Below are positions 47,174 through 58,679 of a DNA stretch of 64,000 nt, in pieces (the first letter of the stretch is position 1; each line of letters begins with the position of its first letter). Both the position numbers and the translations under genes were made by a program. The notes beneath the pieces were generated by a model that did no database searches, was not told the origin of the DNA, and was given only the letters and a program-made list of their open reading frames with translations. The stretch comes from Atherix ibis. Its lineage: Eukaryota > Arthropoda > Insecta > Diptera > Athericidae. Location: contig OY282606.1 in the NCBI GenBank assembly GCA_958298945.1, forward strand, positions 57,859,920 through 57,923,919, given 5' to 3'.

Positions 47174-49015
47174 GGTTTTTCGTTAAAATGGGTAAATATT
47201 CAATCTGTAAATTAGTAGCAGCATTGTTGTCTTTGATATTTTAATATTAATACCCAATAATATTGTGAATTCATAAATTTTTAAACTAGTTTTGCAACCA
47301 TTTGGATTAGATTAACCCTTGAGGTCAATTCATTACTCAAGATTTAATGTCTGCATGATAGTTAAAATAATAATTTATATTTTTTTTATTATTTATAAAG
47401 TAGAATGGATCTTACTTGTTTTGAACACATTTTTGAACGAATTTTAAATAAAACGCGCATATTTTGAAACAAAATATAATGGTTTATCATCGGTAATGTG
47501 ATTTTTAAGATATTCCAAACGTGTTTGTGTAAAATACTGTTGATATCTACAATATTTGTCAATAATATAGGTATCTCTGCACATGGATTATTATAATTTC
47601 TTTATTTAGTGTTTTCAACATATTGTTAATTGCTGGAAAAGGGTAATCGTTATTTTAATATGAATTTTGAAATAGTTTATGAAGCGGTTATGGAAAAAAA
47701 TGCAAATGCATTATGTAAAAGTACTTTTTTGTGATACAATATATTTTTGTAAGAGGCGGTATCTATTAGAATTCGTTGGTATTAATTAAAAAAAAAAGAA
47801 AAGACAATTTGTAAAAAAGAAAAATATTTTTTCAATAGGTTGGGGATAAATGCTAGTGATTTTGAATAAATTTTTGGAATTGAAATAAAATGATACATTT
47901 ATAATTTCTTTGTACTACCTACATCTATTGTATGACCTGTACGCAGAGGTGCATCATTAACCAATATGAATTCTTCACATATATTAATTTATTTGTTTAT
48001 CTTCTTAAAATTATAAAATTCTTCCTTGTTCAAAAAACTATTCAATAAAATTGATTATACTTTATCGTCAATCCAAATTCGTTTTCCACGGAAATTTTTT
48101 TAAAATTCCACAACAGGATACAATCACTTTGGAACAACTGATATTGAAAGAGCATTTTTTCATGAATGTATATATGTGCATAGGTGCCAATGACCGGATT
48201 AAGGATGATATTAAATAGTACCAGCAAAATCCAGGTAGAACATTAGAAATATAATAGTTCCATTTAAAACCGGCCACAAAGCGCTAGCACTTGTAGGTAC
48301 TTAGCAAATGTAATCGGTGATGTTATGGCGTTTAATAAAATATAACTTAAGCGAATCTTCAACCATTATATATACATGATAAATCTATTGACCATCGATT
48401 GTCGGAAAAATAAAACATGATAAGCTGCAAACGGTCGGATAGGTAGCCCATAAGACGACGAAGCCCGGAAGTTCTATAGAGTTTGTATGAATGTCGCTAA
48501 TATTTTTATCTTTCTGGGGGGAAAATCGGTTTTTTGCGAAGAGGACCTTGTTTATATAAATAAAATATTGGCCGTAATTTTCTTCATCAGGTATTTTAAT
48601 TAATATTAGACAAACTGACTAATTAAGTGGATTCTTAGTAAGCTTATAAAAAATTGACATAAAAAAATTAATGATTTTTAAATGAAAATCAATAAAACTG
48701 GTAACAGATTTACTTGACACTTCTTTCGTTTTATCGATTAAAGAAGTATATATTCATACATTGTCCATATAACATAGTATCAGTGGAAAATTTTAGCAGG
48801 GATTTATGACTAGGTACCAATGCACTTAGCTCTTAATATTTTCTGATTGTAGTGACTCGAAAAAATACATTTTCTTGTTAAATGAATAATTTTAAAAATA
48901 TATAGTTGCATATTTCGAAAACATAAAATATAGGCAAGTGAGAAATTCAGTTAGTTTCTATATATCAACTGTTTTTTTTATTTCGTGGGCTAGAACTTTC
49001 AAAAGGGTTAGTAGC

Positions 49016-49141
49016 TGTCAAACTATCTGCCACCTATCAAAATTTGTGGGTGCTTTTTACTCACTACAGTTTGCCATTCATTATGAATGATTGTCAAACT
49101 ATCTGTCACCTATCAAAATTGGTGGGTGCTTTTTACTCACT
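49016..49141 (+). repeat. 50-bp direct repeat, period 76
   Basis: Units 49016-49065 and 49092-49141 begin TGTCAAACTATCTG and end GCTTTTTACTCACT with two mismatches. The 26-bp spacer contains the inverted pair ATTCATTATGAAT. Confidence 0.93.
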
Positions 49142-49501
49142 TGCACTTTAACAACACAAAATTACAGCTTGCTTTGACTTACACACAAGCGGCATATTCA
49201 GTTACTATGTATATTTCTTCAAAAATGAGACCGTAGAACACGTCACAAACGATGGACAAGGTTACCAAGCCATGGTCAACGATTATTTCTTCGAGAATAT
49301 AGATACGATTCAATCCTGTCCTTAAATTATAGAAGAATTGGATAGGCCTCTTAGCAAAAATTGTGGACAACACATATCACTAAAAGCCATTTAGGCACAT
49401 CTTAAATTAAATTTTTATTAATTTATGTAGTAAAAACGAAGATGTCAACTTACTGAAAGATAGAAATTCCCGGCTTCCGAAATTCCTGGAAATGAATAAT
49501 A

Positions 49502-49612
49502 TTCCCTTTCATATCCAAAGATTGTACAAAAAATAAAAATTGCCTTTCGTTGTGTTTAAATTGTATTTTTGTTTCCAATGAGTGAATTAAAATGAATATA
49601 AATTATGCTTTT
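49502..49612 (+). repeat. Dispersed repeat, copy 2 (111 bp)
   Basis: Same length and nearly the same sequence as 33871-33981. This copy is followed directly by the foldback element at 49616 and then by further shared blocks to about 49851. Confidence 0.8.
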
Positions 49613-49615
49613 CCA

Positions 49616-49742
49616 ATACATTTGTGTAGATTTTTTTATGTAGACATGACACCCAATGACATTTAGTTTTCGTAAATTTCTATAACGAAAACTAAATGTC
49701 AGTGGGTGTCATGTCTACATAAAAAAATCTACACAAATGTAT
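49616..49742. mobile_element. Foldback MITE: 58-bp arms, 11-nt loop, TA flanked
   Basis: Arms 49616-49673 and 49685-49742 are complementary at 57 of 58 positions, beginning ATACATTTGTGTAGATTTTT. The loop is 11 nt (49674-49684). Reading TA at 49617-49618 and 49740-49741 as the target duplicate gives a 121-bp element. Compared with the other dispersed repeat copy, the sequence is an insertion. No coding content; possibly moved by a TA-targeting transposase. Confidence 0.88.
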
Positions 49743-49854
49743 GCAAGCGTTACGATTTCTCGCCGCTTCTGCAATAATTATGCCAGAAAATTGTGTATAC
49801 ATATACGGAAATCTGACGTACGGGCCTATCCAAGTATTCGTTAATCTAAGGTCC

Positions 49855-49990
49855 TTCGAAGATCATGCGATTTCAGAACGCTTGATTATTTCTTGTGGGA
49901 ATATGTGAAGTCGTTAATGTATGCTGTCGAAGCAGCTTTGAAAGCTGACGTTGCGCAAAAAATAGCGTAGATAGAGCCGAATTTAATAAA
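49855..49990 (+). pseudogene. DD41D transposase C-terminal fragment
   Basis: Reads RSCDFRTLDYFLWEYVKSLMY with the third catalytic aspartate motif, then a decayed helix EAALKADVAQKIA. This matches the P-P-R-S-C-D-L-T-P-L-D-Y-F-L-W signature of rosa-like elements. No other part of the element is visible nearby. Confidence 0.75.
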
Positions 49991-50182
49991 AAAAGCCAGT
50001 TAAAAATCAGGACTATTGGATTAATTTTTACATGCCCAAAATCAGTTTAAAATAATATTGACATTATTAAATTATTATCTATATTATATAATGATATTAA
50101 TAAAAAATTCATTTATTATTTAAGTATTTTATTATTTCAAATTATTAGATTTATATACAATAAAAATGTTTTTTTATTGTAA

Positions 50183-50584
50183 CTAGAGGGCTTCGCCCCC
50201 TGCTCGCTTCGCTCACCAACCCCCACCCCCCCTACTCCGGGGGCCCTTATGTCAAATTTTTTACTTAATAGAGGGAAAACTACATCATAACAAAAATGCG
50301 TGACAATGTCTCATTCTTTTTTCATGGCCCCCTATGTCCAAATATTCTACTTTTTTTCTCGCTCCATACAATCCTAACATCAATAACATTACAATACTAA
50401 CATCATCGCAGTATTCTTTTGAATACGTTTACGCTCTTTCATTCACTCAAATACGCTTACGCTCTTTCATGACTTCAAAAAAACACACATATTGAAACAA
50501 CACACATATTGAAACAACAAAAACTCATATATACATGATAATAAAATTCTAGGACATGAAAAACTTTTTTATATAATAGATAGA
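50183..50584 (-). mobile_element. Non-autonomous Helitron (402 bp)
   Basis: Read on the minus strand the element begins TCTATCTATTATATAAAAAA (50584 downward) preceded by A, and ends with a GGGCGAAGCCC hairpin followed by TCTAG (50183) and then T. That is the canonical Helitron layout: 5' TC, a 3' hairpin a base or two before CTAG, insertion between A and T, no terminal inverted repeats and no target duplication. The 3' part is a GC-rich island in an AT-rich window. Internally, TTACGCTCTTTCAT and ACACACATATTGAAACAAC each occur twice. No Rep/helicase coding, so it would depend on another element. Confidence 0.85.
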
Positions 50585-50589
50585 TATGT

Positions 50590-51055
50590 GCTAAAATTTT
50601 TTTGAATATCACAGTTATTCACGAGAAGTAATTATAAAATTATTTTTATTATTGAGCGAGAGGGCAATTTCCTTCGAAAACAGATTATGTTGGAGAGGAG
50701 CTAACAAGTAATCTAGATGAGCAAATTTGTAGCATTATCAAGAGTACAGAATTTAAAGGCAATTTAGGATTATGGTTTATAATATTAATGTTCATATGAA
50801 CAAGGTAAATTGTTATTTAATTAAAGGATTTGGATTCTAAGCATGCATGCATTTTGTTCGTAATCAAGCAGATTTAATTTGATTGTATTTATCCATAAAG
50901 TGATCTTATAGTAACATTCATGCGTTTATGAATGGAAAAAATCATTTAATATTTATTGCATAATCTGTATTGTGTTTATTTTTTGTTTCTAAAACTCTAG
51001 AAGTGCATCTTTACCAAACGATTATAAAAATATTTGTTTAAGGAAAAAGAAATCC
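50590..51055. other. Non-coding stretch
   Basis: Nothing recognised. Confidence 0.5.
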
Positions 51056-51059
51056 ATTA

Positions 51060-51850
51060 TTTCACGACTTTATTTACATTGTTCGAATTGTCGGATTTGG
51101 GTCAAATATGCACCGTTTTGCTTTATAATTTGTTGCCATGTTAAAAGTAACTTTATAATGCCTCTCTCATAGAGGTCGTAGTTCCTATTAGCGAAAAATT
51201 CGACTAAGCGATTTTTCACAATCTTCTCTTAGAAATTGTGCAATGATAAAAAAATATGTTAATTGCTTGGTGCCAGGTCCGGACTATAAGGTGGATGCAT
51301 CAAAATGTCCCAACCAAGCTCCCGGAGTTTCTGGCGGGTCACTTTAGACGTGTGTGGCCTGGTGTTGTACTGATGGAACACAACACCTTTCCTGTTGCTC
51401 AATTTTGGTCGCTTCTGGTTAATCGCTAGCTTCAAACCGGTCAATTGTTGACAATAGAGGTCCACATTTACTTTTTGGCTACATGAAAAGGAATTCACTT
51501 TCCATTTCTACTAAAATTCCTTTCCATTTCCACTATTGTCGTATGTGATCCATTTCTCATCCCCAGTCACCATCCATTTAAAAAATTTAAGGTTTCACAG
51601 ATCCACAATGTTTTTTTTCGTCAATTCGTGTGGTACCCATACATTGAGCTTCATTTTGAATCCAGGTTTATGCTGATGGTTTAAAGCTGTTTTGTGGTCG
51701 ATCTTAAACTTCTGGGCGATGTTTCGACTCCTGACATGCCCGTCTACTTCGATTATTTGCATGATTTGATCGACATTTTCAAAGACGGGCCTACCTTTTC
51801 CAAGCGTTCCTTAAACTATCATTGTTTACACCCTATAACTTACAGCGCTG
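51060..51850 (-). pseudogene. Mariner transposase remnant, second Asp mutated to Tyr
   Basis: Minus strand: a decayed HTH segment with SRNIAQKFKIDHKTALNH (about 51735-51680), WVPHEL (about 51640), VTGDEKWITYDNS with the first aspartate (51572-51535), then a deletion into VDLYCQQLTGLKLAINQKRPKLSNRKGVVFHQYN (51470-51370). The expected D of FHQDN is Y. It continues RPHTSKVTRQKLRELGWDIL and PPYSPDLAPSN (51360-51260), where a stop falls and the last aspartate codon is replaced. Cecropia/Bmmar-like branch, dead. Confidence 0.8.
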
Positions 51851-51904
51851 AATCGACAATCAAAAAATTGTTAATGCCACTTTTCCTACGAGTACAAGTC
51901 TGAA

Positions 51905-52635
51905 CTTGTTTGATCAATACTTTACGAGATAACATATATATCACTACAGTCATCAAGCGAAAAAATAATGTATTTCTTTTTCATCAAAACTATTAGTTGA
52001 ATGAACAATCATTTATTATTTTTAAAATAGAGTAATCAGTTAATTCGAAAATGAAATTATTCATTCTGTCTAAAATAAGAAATGGCTAAAAATAGATATT
52101 GATAAAAAAATAATTTGCCCAGTGCTGGTGTATGTTTTTTTATATTCAAATATTTATAGAGATGAGTATGATTATTACTAATAATACTGTCGATTATTTT
52201 TCATAAGTGAAATCAAAGATCAACGTTATCAGCAATTAGCGTAAAGTACCATAATTACAGATAACATAATAATTTTAGATTACAAGTAAATCTTTCATAC
52301 ACAAAATTTCAATTAATTATGTTTGATATTATTTGATTTATTATCATTTAAATTTTTGTTTAATCCGGAAAGTGTGAGAATTTTTAATGCGGCGAATGAG
52401 CGCTGGCTGAGTTCAAGTTCAAAGATTTGAGGCTGCCCGAAATTATATATATTTATCTTCATTTTTGTTTTATGAGTCACATCAAAAAAATTAAAGAACT
52501 GTTTAGTGTATAATACTTGAAATTGAAATTTTATTAGTTCTGAAAAAACATCATTTATCAATACAACAAATGAGGATACGGGAGCTCTAAAGATTAATGT
52601 TTAAAAATTATTCCTTAGCAATGTTAAAGAAAAAA
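51905..52635. other. Non-coding stretch
   Basis: Nothing recognised; the 82-residue minus frame at 52313-52561 has no feature I can interpret. Confidence 0.5.
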
Positions 52636-52639
52636 TTAT

Positions 52640-53142
52640 TTGTTCCTCCTCCTTTGGTAGTGAAGCAACCCCAAAACATTATCGAGCCAAAGCCATGCTT
52701 GACGGTTAGCACCGCGGCTCCAGACAGCATTCTTTCTTGAGCACACCAAAGGACGTATATTCTTCTTTTGGACCCTAAGAGCTGGAACTTTGATTCATCC
52801 GTCTAAACTACATGTTCAAAGTCCTCATCAGTCCAGTTTAACAGTCCTGAATGAAACCCAAATAGGCCACCGGGTCTCAATCATCTTTTCACCGTTGTTG
52901 GAGATACTGATTTTACACAGTTTTTAATTAATTCGGAACAAATTCAAGGTGCTCTAAGTATCTGATTTATTTTACTTGCTGTGCAAAGACTAATGGTCCA
53001 TAGTTTGATGAACGCAACTCTTTGAGTTAAAGAATTTTTTCCGTTTATACTTAGCTGCTATAAATCGCTTCAATTTACCTTTATTAAATAAAGTAACAAT
53101 AGCATAGCGCATTTCAACACCAATTTCAGTATTTTTTCCCAT
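52640..53142 (-). pseudogene. Tc1-family transposase fragment (not the S-like family)
   Basis: Minus strand from a possible ATG at 53142: MGKNTEIGVEMRYAIVTLFN then KRFIAAKY (N-terminal HTH), a decayed middle, then WTDESKF-like SDESKFQLLGSKRRIY (about 52805-52760) with the first aspartate and AAVLTVKHGFGSIMFWGCF (about 52715-52660). The rest of the catalytic domain is absent. The wording K-H-G-x-G-S-I-M-F-W-G-C-F is typical of Tc1 proteins. Frame changes and stops present. Confidence 0.75.
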
Positions 53143-53149
53143 TTTTTTA

Positions 53150-54250
53150 AATTTTTGGTTGAATAGAACTTATTAGCTTCAACTTAAGATAAATATTAAG
53201 AAAAACGGAAAAAATTAATCTTTTGTTTATTTATACAGAATAATGTTCAGGTATAGTAAGGAAGAAAAGTGCTTGGACTTCCTGAAAGAGCATCATAAAA
53301 ATTTAACCTTTATAAACCATAAATGTTAAATTAAATCCCCCAGTTGGGGCGGGATCTTGTTAATTAAAGTTGGCCGATAATGGTGAAATAGCGGACATTT
53401 TTTTTTAATATTTAAGGAAAAATTAAAATATTTAAAAAATGATCATAGACTTTTGACCGAGATTGTACTCGCACATACAATACATAACTACCAAATATAA
53501 TTAATATTTCATAGAAAAGTTCAACATAATTATTTTTAAAAGCCATTATAATTGGGTTATATGGTAGGTTTTGAGTTTAATAGAAAAAAAGTCTTCATAT
53601 TTACCGGTAGATGTGGTTGACGTAAAATTAATTGGTTGATCAAATCAATATCATTTTTTGTGGAGTAAGATTCATAATTAACCGATTAATTTTAATAGCA
53701 TCAGAAAATGTTTATTTTTTAATAAATTGAATTTCTTATATCAAGCGATTAATTGAAAAGTTTGTCATCAAGCTATCGTATTAATGAACTGATTTATTTT
53801 ATGTAAATAATTAAATGCTATCATAATTAAGCTTTTATTCATATGTCAAATAAATAATTAAGCTTCCATTGACATGCTTTTTTCTTCATTGATTAAATTT
53901 TCTAATTGCTTAAATAACTAAGCTTTTAATAATCTTGTATATTTTTCTCCAGTGCTCTCTGAATTGAAAAAAAAATATTTTCTTTAGTTTATCCTGGACC
54001 ATTATCCCTATTTATCCTATTGGAGAAAATTTACATCAAATTTCATCAAGAAGACATATTATTTTAAAATTAAATGATTAATTTAATCATTAATATCTCA
54101 CCTATGCAATTTTCTGTTTTCATCAGCTAAGCTTTAATTTTTTCAAAACACAAGTTTGTGTGTATGTATAATCTGTAAAAAAAATAATAAATAAAAAAAT
54201 GGCGCCATTCATAATTTACTGAATGTATGAATTTAAGGAATTTGAAATGA
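53150..54250. other. AT-rich non-coding stretch
   Basis: No coding region recognised. TTAAT/ATTAA-rich with repeated AATTAAGCTT-like words (53826, 53857) of unknown meaning. Confidence 0.5.
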
Positions 54251-54254
54251 ATTA

Positions 54255-55518
54255 TTGGGTTGCCCGGAAAGTTATTTCCCAACAGAGGACTTAATTGTAT
54301 TTTTTCACAACCAACTTCATACTTAAGCCGTATAATCATATGTATTTTGACAACTGACATAGCAAGGCTTGCTTGTAAAAAAATTCGATTGATTCTGCAC
54401 AGTAGTTTTTGGTTGATAGCCTTTTAAATATAGAAACTTAAAACAGCATTTTTGGCAAATTTTACTTTTTTACTATAGAAAAGATAAAAATGTTGTTCAA
54501 GCAAGAAAAAAATTATCCAATGTGTATGAAGAAGATGTGTTAAGTGAGCGCTAGTGCCAAAACTGATTTGCAAAATTTCGATACGGCAATTTTGATCTCG
54601 AACATGCCCCACGTTCTGTAAGGCCAATTGAAGCTGATGGAGACACAATAAAGGCATTAATTAATGCAAACCGACGAATAACAACTCGTGAGATCGCTGA
54701 GAGATTAAATTTATCGAATTCGACCGTTCATGATCATTTGAAACGGCTAGATTTATTCTCAACGCTCGACATATGGGTTCCTCATCTTCTTACGGGAAAA
54801 AATTTTTGCCGTCGTATTGACGTTTGTGATTTGCTTCTCAAACGCGAAGAAAATGATCCATTTTTGAAGCGTATCATCACGGGACGAGAAATGGTTTGTC
54901 TACAATAATGTTTAGCGCAAAAGATCGTGGAGTAGAAAAGATAAAGCGGCTCAAAGCACTTCGAAAGGCAATATTCATCAAAAAACGGTTATGCTTCTAC
55001 CGAGCAACAAAACGATCAATTCTGAAGTGTACTATCATCAGTTGGACAAATTGAATGATTCACTTAAAGAAAAAAGGCCAGTATTGGTCAATAGGAAAGA
55101 TATAGTGTTCCAACAGGATAATGTGAAACCACATATTGCAAGTTTGACCACTCGGCAAAAGCTTTTAGAGCTTGGATGAGATATACTGCTACACCCACCA
55201 TACTCTCCAGACCTAGCACCTTCCGATTATCATTTGTTCCGGTCTCTACAAAAGACGGTAAAACGTGTAATTCAAAGGAGGAAGTCAAAAATCACTTAGA
55301 ACCGCATTTTACCAGCAAAAAACAACAATTTTATGAGCGTGGAGTCATGCTACTGCCAGAAAAATGGCAAAGCATATTGGATCAGACTGGACAATATTTA
55401 ATTGAATAAAATATTAATTCATTATAAAAAAAATCGTCTATAATTTTTATAAAAAAAAACTTTCCGGACAAGAAAATTGTCTTTAATTTTTATAAGAATT
55501 ACTTTCCAGACAACCCAA
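54255..55518 (+). mobile_element. Mariner, full-length relative of the deletion derivatives (1264 bp)
   Basis: Left end begins TTGGGTTGCCCGGAAAGTTA; right end CAACCCAA at 55518; TA duplicated at 54253-54254 and 55519-55520. Unlike 18976-19797 and 30958-31877 it retains the leader and N-terminal coding part. Near the right end the terminal segment is partly duplicated: ACTTTCC-G/A-GACA occurs at about 55463 and again at about 55501. Confidence 0.88.
54432..55409 (+). pseudogene. Mariner transposase, near full-length, multiple lesions
   Basis: No start codon survives at the expected position (about 54432). Readable pieces: ILLFYYRKDKNVVQARKKL, FAKFRYGNFDLEHAPRS with a stop before it, GDTIKALINANRRITTREIAERLNLSNSTVHDHLKRL, WVPHLL, and LLKREENDPFLKRIITG, where the first-aspartate motif is hit by a deletion (about 54880). 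Then a deletion removes the W-W-D-F-K-G stretch, followed by TINSEVYYHQLDKLNDSLKEKRP, FQQDNVKPH (second aspartate, about 55110) and a decayed third-aspartate region (PPYSPDLAPSDYHLF in a shifted frame, about 55195-55240). It ends DQTGQYLIE, stop 55407-55409. Confidence 0.85.
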
Positions 55519-55521
55519 TAT

Positions 55522-55908
55522 TATATATAACGCCCAATCTAAATTAAAATACAATTTTATATTGTTCAATAGTTCTAAATAATAGTATTTAATACCAAAA
55601 CGTCTTCGTATCTTATTTTTACAATCCAAATTTCGAGTACTTTTTACGAATATTGCTATATTTCTTAAAAACTATAAATAGATAGATACTAAACACGCAG
55701 TAAAAAATTCAAAAACTTATTTCATTTAACTTAGTATTAATTGGAGAGGTGAAAGGTGACGTAAGTGCACTTTTAATGATTAACAATAGTCATTTGTAGA
55801 AACATCAAAGATAGAGGAAAAATGCTTTTTCAAATGGAAATTTAAATTATGAATTGGTAGTCCTACCCCAATGATTTCATTCATTTTAAAGATCTGTCGC
55901 TTGGAGAT
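55522..55908. other. Non-coding stretch
   Basis: Nothing recognised. Confidence 0.5.
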
Positions 55909-55911
55909 GTA

Positions 55912-57170
55912 CGTGGGCTACTATATATATTTCTGGCCTAATAATGAAAATGCGAATATTTATCAACGAAAAAGGTTTTATTGTTTTTCAAAATATTCTC
56001 CATCAAGATTTATACACTTTTGCATGCGCTCAAACCAATTTTCGAAGCACTTTTTCCACTCCGATTGAGACACCTCCAAAACATGGTTTTTGAATGCTTC
56101 AACAGCATCTTCTGGCGACGAAAATTAAAAAGAAGTCATTGGGTGCCAAGTCAGGGCTGTACGGAGGATGACCCATCAATTCGACGTTTTGTCCGGTCAA
56201 AAAGGCGCTGGTTTGAGCCGATGTGTGAGAGCTCGCATTGTCATGGTGCACAATGATTCGACTTCTCTTGTTCGTTTTTCGAATTTCTCCGAAGACTTCA
56301 GGCAAACAAATGGTGGTGTACCACTCAGAATTGACCGTCCTACGTTGCACAAGCGGAACAGTCGCCACATGACCAGTTTTGCCAAAGAAACAAGCGACCA
56401 TTTGCTTCGAAGTGCTTCTTCCACGAACAACTTTCGTTGGATTTGACTCGTCTTGGAAGACCCACACGGTCGATTGCTGTTTTGTTTCGGGCTCATACGC
56501 ATAGATCCATGATTCGTCACCTGTGACGATCTTATAAACGTCTTTTGAAGCACCGCGATCGTATTTTTTCAGCATTTCTTTACACCAATCCACACGAGCC
56601 TTTTTTTGAGCGATTGTCAAATTGTGCGGGATCCAACGAAAACAAACCTTTTTTACGGCCAGGTGTTCATGCAATATCGAATGTATGCTGGTGGGAGAAA
56701 TGCCTAGGCATGCCTCTATCTCACGGTATGTCACATGACGGTCTTGCATTATCAGTTCACGTACGGCATCGATGTTTTCTGGAACAACGGCTGTTTTTGG
56801 ACGACCTTCACGGAATTCGTCTTTGAGCGAGCGTCGGCCACGATTGAATTCGTTGTACCAGTTTTTCACAGTGCTATAGGATGGTGCTTCATAGCCATAC
56901 AAAGATTTAAGTTCATCGATGCACTCTTGTCGTGATAATCCACGTCGAAAGTTGTGAAAAATGATCGCACGAAAATGTTCACGAGTTAATTCCATTTTTT
57001 TGCCAAATTGATTTTTTCAAGTCACTGTAAACAACACAAATGATAGTCGTACGTCAAAACGTTCTGAGTACGTTTATGCTAAAAAATGTCAAACTTTCCA
57101 ATGGAAATGTCAGATCGCACCTGGCAACACTTAGTGTTGCCTAGGCCAGAAATATATATAGTAGCCTACG
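55912..57170 (-). mobile_element. Young mariner, twin 2 (1259 bp)
   Basis: Minus-strand copy of the element at 38998-40256: same length, same ends including the one-base difference between the two inverted repeats, same internal palindrome. TA is duplicated at 55910-55911 and 57171-57172. Over the protein-coding part the twins differ at one residue (Ser or Phe at residue 118) until the lesion. Confidence 0.95.
55978..56995 (-). pseudogene. Mariner transposase, frameshifted after the third Asp (twin 2)
   Basis: Start at 56995, 298 residues open, with D160, D252 and D287 as in twin 1. After DFFL the frame reads IFVARRCC and stops at about 56099. The lesion differs from twin 1: here a 17-nt block (56109-56125) encodes, in the proper frame, the family's R-F-S-S-P-E-D region, whereas twin 1 has at the same place the 17 nt encoding F-P-H-I-K-K. 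Downstream C-terminal coding is intact but out of frame; the natural stop is at 55980-55978. Confidence 0.92.
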
Positions 57171-57174
57171 TATA

Positions 57175-58675
57175 ATATGCCCCTATACAAGTGTGATTTT
57201 ATGTAGCCAGTTACGCTGTTACACAAAATGTCCCAGCCAACATACTTTTTACTTGAGCTGTTATCATAACGTGTTGTATCATTCACGTAACTTGAACTCA
57301 TAGTGAAATAATGATTGAATCTTCGAGCCTAATGAAATTGTATACCTACCTCCTGATCTGAATATTTTATAGTCGCCTTACTTTCGTGAAAAATTCAAAG
57401 GTTGTCACGTATTTCAAAAATCGTCGAAATATTACACCTTTACAAATAGGCAGACTATATTTATCTTTCAGTGTATGTGATTTTATGTAAAAATAAAAAT
57501 GTTCACATAATTTTCAGGTAAATTTTTTTGTCATTTTCCAATAAATTTGGCTAGAGATAAAAAAAAACCGAATATTTACTATTTTTATTATCGACGTAAT
57601 GCAATCAACTGCGAAACTTAGCTGTTTACTCTACAAAAACATGCCGATATATCCGCGTTTTAGTAATACTTTATGTAAACAAATCAAAGGTCTAGTTTAT
57701 TCATGATATGAAATACTCTACATATACTACAACAGTGAAATATTCAACCATAGTTAATATGTTTAATTTATGTTTATGCTCATGGTTTGTCATATGTTTA
57801 TACAAGATAGAAGATAAAAAAAGTGTAAGATAAAAATTCGCATACCTACTTAATAACATTGGAATGCTATTAAATTCACTCAAAATACCGCTGGCGAAAG
57901 GAAAGTTATTATGAGGGAAAAGCAGAAAGTAAAAAGTTGATTTCTTTATCATTGGCAAGCGAAGGAATCATCATCACTACAAGCTACTTTTTTTTTGACT
58001 TATTTTTAAATTCACGTTAAGCTTTTAATTCATGCGAAATTTTCTTGAAATGGAGGCTGGTTTAAGCTTTTTTTTGACAAGTTTCTTTTTCTATTGCCAC
58101 GAGAGTGAAAATGAAAGCGACAATCGTAATCGAAAACCTATGCGCACACACCAATTAAAAAGATAAATTTTTGGTTAATGCCAGACTTCTTACTCATCAT
58201 ACAAAAAACCAATTTCTAAGCATAATCATCTGGAAATGGGTCAGGCTGGCTAATAAAAACAAAAATAACGAAGGTCAAAAGAGATAGTGTATTTGCAATA
58301 TTTTATTAGCTAAATGATCACTCAATTAATATCTTGCCACGGAACTAAAGTTAAATAAATTCTTAACACGGAACTAAAGTTAAATAAAAGCTCTTATTAG
58401 TATTAAATTGTAATTGATGTCATCTTCTTACTCGTATAATCTTGATTAGAATTACTTTTATTTAAATTTCAGTTCTAATTGAACTATGCGCCTACAAATT
58501 TATTTCTTAATGTATTAATTCAATTAAAGTACCACTTATTTTTCCAATGTCAAGTTTTGTTTGTAGTGGTCATTAAATTAAATTAGTTTGGAATCAAAAT
58601 AGTCACGCATCATTTAAGAATAAATGCCTCAGTTCTAATAACTCACAATAAATTATATTATCTTTGACGAAATAC
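57175..58675. other. Non-coding stretch with a short tandem repeat
   Basis: No gene recognised. CACGGAACTAAAGTTAAATA repeats at 58338 and 58367 (period 29). Confidence 0.5.
58338..58388 (+). repeat. Short tandem duplication (period 29)
   Basis: CACGGAACTAAAGTTAAATA occurs at 58338 and 58367, separated by an AT-rich linker. Confidence 0.9.
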
Positions 58676-58679
58676 CCTT

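Larger units (their letters stand above)
46240..49010. other. Non-coding stretch with small repeats
   Basis: No gene recognised. Tandem repeats at 46480-46551 and 47017-47173 are listed separately; the rest is AT-rich. Confidence 0.5.

Noticed and set aside
50190..50240. GC-rich patch as a CpG island or host promoter
   Set aside because: It is explained by the 3' end of the Helitron with its hairpin.
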